From: Bathynomus jamesi
Taxonomy: Eukaryota; Arthropoda; Malacostraca; Isopoda; Cirolanidae
Assembly (NCBI GenBank): GCA_023014485.1
Contig: JAJOZX010003209.1
Coordinates: 248,001-312,000, forward strand
Direction of reading: 5' to 3'
Length of the DNA stretch: 64,000 nucleotides
The notes beneath the pieces are model-generated. The model searched no databases. It was not told the origin of the DNA and saw only the letters and a list, made by a program, of their open reading frames with translations. Positions 57,470 to 64,000 of the stretch are shown here, one piece after another; positions within the stretch are counted from its first letter, which is position 1; each line of letters opens with the position of its first letter. The position numbers and the translations under genes were made by a program.

Positions 57470-57790
57470 TAAGGAGGAGATTGTAGACACCAGTCAACCA
57501 GGGAAGTACTCCGAGGGGGGGGGGGGAGATGTTACTTATTGTTAGGCAGGAGACAGGAAGTGCTGGAACTCCCGTTTCTCCTGTTACTGTCTTCCTTAGC
57601 TGATCCGTTTCCCTGTCTCATCTACCTGTAAGCAGTCCAGCATGTTTTCAAACACACAATCTTTTCAAAATTTATATTAAAAAAAGAAAAATGGCATCAT
57701 TGTGCCTTGGAGACCTTGTTTTTTTATTTTCTCCTTCTTCGGAGGAGTCACTTTTGCGGGCGCTCGCCCTTGGCCCCTTCCTTACTTCAT
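57470..57790 (+). repeat. Dispersed repeat with LINE-type 3' tail, copy 2
   Basis: Shares the ordered phrases CCAGGGAAGTA, GGAGACAGG, TGCTGGAACT, GTTTCTCCTGT and AATCTTTTCAAAATTTA with 40175-40545, and the closing CCTTGGCCCC block. Contains a poly-G run of 13 at 57517. Confidence 0.6.
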
Positions 57791-57799
57791 AAAAATATG

Positions 57800-58150
57800 T
57801 GACGTCATACTATGAAATTTAGCGGCCACTATTATAAAGATAAAAATTACAAAATTTGAAAGTATATAAGGTTCAGAGACCACCTGATGTAATGCAGTAC
57901 GTTGACCCAATACTACTATGAATATAGAATATAGTGGACACGGGTAAGACTGTCTTAGGCATAACACTTATATTAATAATAAGAAAAATACATGCCATGG
58001 AATGAAGCCGAGCGCTTCTGTGTACCTGTCATCACTGGACACGAGCCAGCTTGACTGGCCAGTTCCAACCAGGTGATACTCTCATCCAGGTGATATTCTC
58101 ATTGCTCTGTATAATACATCCAATTCTTCATAGAAATAATACCCCCGTTT
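57800..58150. other. No gene seen
   Basis: Unremarkable unique-looking sequence containing a short repeat of a CCAGGTGATA phrase near 58070-58095. Confidence 0.35.
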
Positions 58151-58155
58151 AATGT

Positions 58156-58213
58156 ATGAGGTATTAGGGTGTCCCGTTTAATGTATGAGGTATTAGGGTG
58201 TCCCGTTAAATCC
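58156..58213 (+). repeat. 29-bp tandem duplication of target site plus transposon tip
   Basis: ATGAGGTATTAGGGTGTCCC plus GTT occurs at 58156 and again at 58185; the second copy runs on into the left end of family T copy 3. So a target-duplication sequence and a 13-base transposon tip are present twice in a row. Confidence 0.85.
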
Positions 58214-61200
58214 AAAGTTGGTCGGATACAGCATTAACCGATATAGTATCGTGAAGTCGGTTACTATGAATGTTTACACAAGTTTTTAAAGTCCTATCTG
58301 AAAAATTCATGCATCCCCAGTGGTTTACATTTTACATCCCCAATTCAGACCAAAAAATTGGCATTTTTTGGCATTTTCTAGTAAAATATACTATTTTAAT
58401 TAAAAGTAAAACACATTTACCACTCTATATGCATTTCTGGTAATGTATACTAGCTTTATAAATGTCAATGCTAAATGTGGGCCCCACAGGGCCCAGTTTA
58501 GCCCCCTTATTTCATATTTTTAGCGATTTTTACTAACTAATCTAACTTTTTTTCAGGAATTTCTAAATCTAGGTACCATAATATCTATTTAAATTAATAA
58601 AATGGCTCTAAGCAAACCATCAACTAGAAGCAAAACAGAAATTCCCTTTCTAGATCAACCTATAGCCTCCATAACGAGGCAAGTACTCAAATATTTCCAT
58701 CATATTAAAGCTTGCAATCCTTATTTTAATCAGTCCCTTGTTAAAGGAAAACTTGTGAGTCATCAAGCTGGCATGGTAATAGACCATGTGTTCTCCTTTT
58801 CGAATAAATGCAATTTACCTACTAGTAGCAGACAATATGCCGTTAAAAAACTTCTTGAGTTGCACCAGGAATGGTATGTTCTAACAAAGCATAAATATAG
58901 AAAAACTGAAGAGCACCTAAGTTCAGTAAACAAATTTTATGTAAAACTTGAAACAATATTTGATGTCTCTCACCCATTTCCTGAAAAAGTTCTTTCAGCA
59001 AAGCTAGGGAAAGCTGAAGTTGAGGAAGATCTGGAGTTTTTAAAGATGCTGAGAGAAGGATATAAAGTTACACTGGGTTCAAGAGATAAGATTTCAGAGC
59101 AAAGAATAAAAAATAAAGTAAAAACACTAGCAACCAATGAACGTTTACGTCAGAAATAACAAGAGAGAATAAGCAAACCATCTAAAGTGAAAATAGTGGA
59201 ATTAGAATGTGAGGGAGATAGTTCTAACGATTATGATTACCTCAATAAAAGACTAAAAACAACTAAAGAACAAAAGCCTATCTAACTACCTAGAAATGTA
59301 CTTAAAGAGTCTATTGTAGCCAGTGCTATAGACAGAGGAAATGTATCTGTTAGAACAACTACATTAATAATTTCTGCTTTAATTAGAGCCGGCGGTGGAG
59401 ACCTAAACGATTATGCAGTTTCAAAAACATCTACTCATACAGCAACACAAGAAAATAGGATAAAAACTGAAAATGAAGTCAAAGAATTATTTCAAAATAC
59501 CAATATAAAACATCTTGTTGTCCATTGGGATTCAAAACAGATTTTAGGCTTAGAAAGGCTTGCTGTTGCTGCTACTGGATCTCCTGATATTGATAAAATT
59601 TTGGGGATACCTATTATTCAAAATGCTACTGGTGAACAAATGTCTGAAGCTACATTCAAGCTCCTTACAGATTGGCAGGTCACAGGAAAGGTGAGAGGTA
59701 TGTCATTTGACATGACGGCCTCAAATACAGGTATTAACAAAGGAGCTTACATTTATATAGAAAGAAATCTGAATAGACCATTATTATATTTAGCATGCCG
59801 TCACCACATTGGCGAACTTACTGTAAAATCTGTTTGGCAATGCATCTTTCGAAAAAGCACTGGTCCCGATTATCCCACATTTGAAGAATTTTCGAAAAGC
59901 TGGTCCAAAATAACATTATCCCAAACTAAAGAAATAAATATAACTGAGCCTTTGTTGATGGATATTAAAGAAAGTGCAAATATAATTTATAATTCTTTAT
60001 TAGAGAATAAAAATTATTTCAGAGATGATTACTTAGAATATTTAGAATTAAACTGTTTATTGTTGGGGCACAGGCCTTCAAAGATACATCTTCGTAAACC
60101 AGGAGCATGCCATCGAGCTAGATTCATGGCACCTCAGCTGTATTCAAATAAACTTGTCTTATTTAGAGATCAGCTTAACTATGAACCAGAAGTAAAAGAA
60201 TCATTTGGAAGATTTGTCAAGTTTACATCTTTAGTTTATGGCCCTTATTGGCTAAAGACCCATTAGCTGCAGAAGCACCACTCAATGACCTGCGATTTTA
60301 TAAGCAGTTAGTTAATGTCTGGCAGGAAGTAGATCCAGAAGTTTCTATTGCTGCGGTAGATGCATTCTTAAGACACAAGTGGTATTTAAGTCAAGAACTT
60401 GTAGTTTTATCTCTTTTTAGTAAAACTGTAGATGAGAATACCAAAGGAAGTATCGCAGCTCGTTTATTAGGAACTGAAGTTCCAGATGAAATTATTATAG
60501 GAAAGCCAAAAGCTCCAGAACTACACCCAGATATACATCTGATGGATTTGATAGGACCTAATTCATGGAAAATCTTTAAAATCATGAATTTAGAAAGTTG
60601 TTGGTTGTCAAAGCCAGTGGGAGAATGGTGCTCAGATCCAAACTATAATGAAATGGAAGAGTTTGTGAGTAATTTGAAGGTTGTCAATGATTGTGCTGAA
60701 AGGGCTATCAAGTTTATAATTGATCTGACTCCTACAGTTAAAGATGAAGCTCAGCTTCAAGCTAAAATTCACACCACAGAACTTCATAGAAAAAATTTAA
60801 AAGAAATCAAGAAAAAGAATCTTCGTAATTACTAGGTAACTTATTAGTTTAAAAGGGTGATTAATGCAATTTTAAAAAAAAAAGGGGATTTATGCAATTT
60901 TTCATTAAAAAAATCTAAAAAAAAAAAATAATAATAAAAATACAAAAGAGTAAAAAAAAAAAAAAAACTAGAAAAAACTTAAAAAAAACTATAAAAAAAA
61001 CTCCAGAGATTCCAATCGACCTTGACGTGGTTCTGGGGCTTCCTACTAACAGATTGGAAAAAATGTGTATGTAATTTCTAGCTTTAATGGGCCTTTTAAG
61101 GGTCAAAATGCCAATTTTTTGGTCTGAATGGGGGTGTAAAATGTAAACCCCTGGGGATGCATATTTTTTAGATAGGACTTTAAAAACTTGTTTGGGCATT

Positions 61201-61275
61201 CTTAGTAGCCCACTTCACGATATTATATCGGTTAATGCTGTACCCGACCAACTTTGGGTTTAACGGGACACCCTA
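58195..61275 (+). mobile_element. DNA transposon family T, copy 3, complete with long terminal inverted repeats
   Basis: The left end AGGGTGTCCCGTTAAA (58195) and right end TTTAACGGGACACCCTA (61275) begin inverted repeats of about 170 bp (58195-58367 and 61105-61275), roughly 90% identical by eye. They include the shared phrases GGTTAATGC..., TATCGTGAAG, AAGTTTTTAAAGTCCTATCT and CAGACCAAAAAATTGGCATT. ATGAGGTATT flanks the element directly on both sides (58185-58194 and 61276-61285). That direct repeat is 10 bp and contains the 8 bp expected for hAT-like or P-like insertion. Total length is 3081 bp with one transposase gene. Confidence 0.85.
58602..60835 (+). pseudogene. Family T transposase, copy 3, near full length
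   Basis: One frame runs from ATG 58602 to about 60245, interrupted only by TAA at 59157 and TAA at about 59282, then shifts frame and ends at 60835. About 740 codons in all. The N-terminal 180 residues are shared by neither truncated copy in the window. Signatures: VVHWDSK (59517), MSFDMTASNTG (59700), ACRHHIGEL (59793), PGACHRARFMAPQLYSNK (60100), AEAPLNDL (60270), HKWYLSQELVVLSLF (60375), VVNDCAERAIKFI (60680-60720) and a Lys-rich end. Family knowledge: C-x2-H after the second Asp is a feature of hAT-like and related DDE transposases. A few point repairs separate it from an intact gene, so the family may be recently active. Confidence 0.85.
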
Positions 61276-61285
61276 ATGAGGTATT

Positions 61286-62515
61286 CTATACAGTATTCGA
61301 TATACAGCGCCTTACGTTAATTAGGATTATTTTTGGTCCTACAGTATTTTACAACTGGGGGCAACATTTTCATAAGTCTTAATCTTTGAACATATAGATT
61401 CAAAATTGTGCTCGAGTACACGGCCGGTTCTTACAATATTATTATGAAAAGTTAATGTAGCCACAACACGTTCTATGTGAACGTTTATTCTCTTTTCACC
61501 AGTTTTTCAATTGAAAACTGTTCAGAGCTCAAAGTGATGTATGTGTAAGGAACTCTTCTAAATCGTAGCGACAGTTAGAGCATATATAAAGAAAGAGTTC
61601 CTGTGGACGAACGGTGAAGGCAAGGGATAGTTTGTAACGCTCTAGACCAGCGTCCCAAAGCGAGTCGTGCTTCTCGGGGGAAGTGTCTTCTAAATATTCT
61701 GTAGCCTCCAGTCCGTTCTCACCTTGTTCCTCTCTACACTTCATAAAATTGTGAATTAAAAATGTATAGGCATGCTCGAAAACGGTGTCAAAATAACGCA
61801 TATCATCAAATCACTTATTTCATAAAGGTTTCAAGTTGAGGAAGGCGGCTATTTCAAACAGTCTATCGAGAATGAATCGGTAACGAGTAAGCACTAGTTC
61901 GTTATTACCATTGTTTTTAATGAATGTTTTTAAATTAGTTTTCCACATCAATTATATTTCAACGCATGGTTGATTAATATCGCGACTCACAATTAACGTA
62001 CAAATAATACAGTATGAGGGGTGTCACTAAACGTTACTCTTGTTGTATTCGCTGAAGCTGGCACTTTATAATTCTCATACGACCGTTTCTCAACCAACAC
62101 GAAGATTTTCGACATCTCGTCGACAGTCAAATAAATAACATTGTTTTGGTGTGTCTACACGTTTATAATTTGTCTCGAGCACATAATGAATCGTACCACA
62201 ACTACTTTTAAACACTCTCACTGATTTAGAATAATAATAATACAACAATTTACTTCTTTTACTCCGAATATATGTGTATATATATATATATATTCTTAAA
62301 CAGTTGCATATACTTCGGCTCCCCCACAGTTATCTCTCCTAAAAAAAACCCGCATAATTTCGTCATTCTTTCGCAGACATCCCTCTCGTGAAAATGCCTC
62401 AGCTGTTGAAGTTCTACTGTGCCTATGTGTATATGCATGTGTCTGCGTGCACTCGATGTTGTGCACTCTAGGTTAGGCTAGGTTATGTGAGATTATTTTT
62501 ATTTTTATTTATGTT
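61286..62515. other. No gene recognised
   Basis: The minus strand 61529-61801 has a 90-codon frame (rich in Glu, Phe and Tyr, with two Cys) that I cannot assign; it is the only mildly gene-like frame here. A short (TA)n lies at 62275-62293. Confidence 0.4.
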
Positions 62516-62519
62516 ATTC

Positions 62520-64000
62520 AACTTACTAAGAGCGGATAGAACAGCGAGACGTAAAGTTGGCTGTGCTATTTATATACATGAGAAGCATATGACAGAGACG
62601 GTAATAAGTAAATCCAACAGTTTCGTGGAAACCCTTGCAGTGAAAATAGAGAAACTAAACGTGGTACTGATGTGATCTATAGACCTCCAAATTCTCCAAA
62701 TGAAAAATTTTCGGATACCATTGATGATATCAGAACCCTAATAAAGTGCGTAAACTCTACATCCCCCAATAAGAGGAGATTTTAATTTCCTATTTATAAA
62801 ATACAAAAAGGTGGGTAGAAATATATTTATACAGCAAGATAAGGGGATGCACAAGAGAGGACCAGGAGCAAGCAAAAATGCTGATGGCTCTCACAAACGA
62901 GTTTATGCTGACACATGAGATAACAGAAAATACCAGAAAAAATAACTGCCTAGATCTGGTATTCAAAAATAATACGAACTTGATTGCCGATATAAAAATA
63001 ACTCCAACTACAGTATTATCTCAGACCACAATATAATCGAGTTATCAACAAATATGGCGATAACTTTAAAAGACAATACACATACGGAAGGAAGAAGCAA
63101 ATTTGAGGCTTTTAACCTAAACTCCAAGACCATAAATTGGGAAGAAATCAGATCACACATAGCCCAAATAGAGTGGAGAACAGTTTTAGAGAATAAAACA
63201 ACTGAGGAAATGCTAACAAGCTTGGAAGAAAAGATGCCGAGAATTTTGGAAAAATATGCTCTGAAAGCACAGCCAAAAGGAAAGAGAAACTGGCTAGAGA
63301 GGCAAAAGAGAAGAATATTCTGCAAAAGAAAGAGAGTAGCGACGAAGTTAGCTAATTGCGGAGACAACAATGCCAGGAAAGTAATACAAGAAAAACTGGA
63401 GGGAATCGATTGGGAAATACAAACTCTGATAAAAGGCCATACAGAGAGGGAAGAGGAAAAGGCGGTAGAAACAATAAAGGAAAATCAAAATACTTCTACA
63501 GCTAGGCAAAAAAGAAAGCAAAAACGCGCGCTACTATCGGGCCCTTAAGGAAAGGAAATAGTAAACTAACAGACGAACTAAAAGGAATATCTGAAACATT
63601 GAGAGCCCAGTATGAATCGGTCTTCAGTACCCCAAAAAGTGACAAAGTAATACCTGATATAGATGCATTCTTCAAAGAGAAATTGCAAGGAGAGCTATAG
63701 GACAAATGAAATCACATTCAGCTGCAAGTCCAGACAAATGGAACGCTCTATTAATTAAAAATTGTAAAAATGAAATAGCTACACCCTTATACTGGATATG
63801 GAGAAGATCCCTAGACACTGGGAATGGGAAATACCGAGCATCTTGAAAAGAGCAAACGTCGTCCCTATATATAAAGGCGGAGATAGATCTCAAGCAAAGA
63901 ACTATAGACCAGTGTCCTTGACGTCCCACCTCACGAAAATATTTGAAAGAATAGTGAGAGAGAAAATCTATGACTTGGAGACATTGGAAAGATTGAACGA
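62520..64000 (+). pseudogene. LINE family A copy 3, 5' truncated and cut by window end
   Basis: Begins in the endonuclease at LLRADRTARRKVGCAIYIHE (copy 1: VDRTVRRKGGCAIYTRE). It continues with EFMLTHEITENTRKNNCLDL (about 62900), the linker FNLNSKTINWEEIRSHIAQI (63110) and the RT start (SAASPDKWNALLIKN near 63720, YRPVSLTSHLTKIFERI near 63910). Frame breaks occur near 62673, 62790, 63010 and 63545. It is closer to copy 1 than to copy 2 in the linker. The rest of the RT lies beyond the window. Confidence 0.85.

Noticed and set aside
61529..61801. 90-codon minus frame as a host exon
   Set aside because: No splice-site context or family match could be supported; left unassigned.

Overview
The window looks like a stretch of a large, repeat-rich invertebrate nuclear genome, most likely an arthropod and plausibly a decapod crustacean. 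The reasons are the long (TA)n arrays, the mixture of Penelope-like elements (PLEs), BEL/Pao, several LINE clades, Tc1/mariner and hAT elements, a scrap of TTAGG-type repeat, and a LINE tail ending in a GAACATAAG-type motif that I associate with decapod genomes. The organism call is inference. I see no intact host gene, operon, rRNA or CRISPR; nearly every coding trace belongs to a mobile element, and almost all are broken by stops, frameshifts or truncation.

Layout. 0-1.9 kb: broken DNA-transposon transposase (family T, copy 1). 1.9-5.9 kb: LINE family A, copy 1. 5.9-7.3 kb: a repeat whose inverted copy lies at 43.4-44.6 kb; only this copy carries a 226-bp MITE, and the other supplies the empty site. 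7.3-8.4 kb: hAT tail joined to a Tc1 transposase with an intron-like interruption. 8.4-10.4 kb: LINE family B (minus). 10.5-14.65 kb: two PLE copies in inverted orientation, each ending in a hammerhead-like motif. 14.7-15.6 kb: hAT relic. 17.3-18.1 kb: possible LTR. 19.1-19.3 kb: foldback element with a tRNA-like core. 19.4-20.15 kb: PLE tail. 22.6-26.75 kb: BEL/Pao gag-protease split by a hammerhead-tipped foldback insertion. 27.7-31.9 kb: CR1/L2-like LINE (minus). 33.7-35.9 kb: family T, copy 2. 36.8-39.3 kb: two Tc1/mariner elements between (TA)n arrays. 40.2-42.1 kb: LINE tail and LINE A copy 2. 42.4-43.3 kb: 894-bp palindrome made of two mariner half-genes. 47.8-49.6 kb: another LINE. 49.8-50.9 kb: Tc1/mariner. 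51.4-52.1 kb: relic of an unnamed repeated protein family. 52.3-55.3 kb: LINE fragments. 55.7-56.8 kb: third hammerhead-tipped foldback. 58.2-61.3 kb: family T, copy 3, complete with 170-bp terminal inverted repeats. 62.5-64.0 kb: LINE A copy 3, cut by the window end.

The two most interesting systems are these. (1) Family T is a DNA transposon present three times, with an apparent RNase H-like transposase (HWD, FD-TASNTG, C-x2-H, ND-AER signatures) and a shared TAGGGTG terminus. (2) Four different PLE tail families carry hammerhead-like folds with covarying stem II, and all have one extra nucleotide between core position A9 and stem II.
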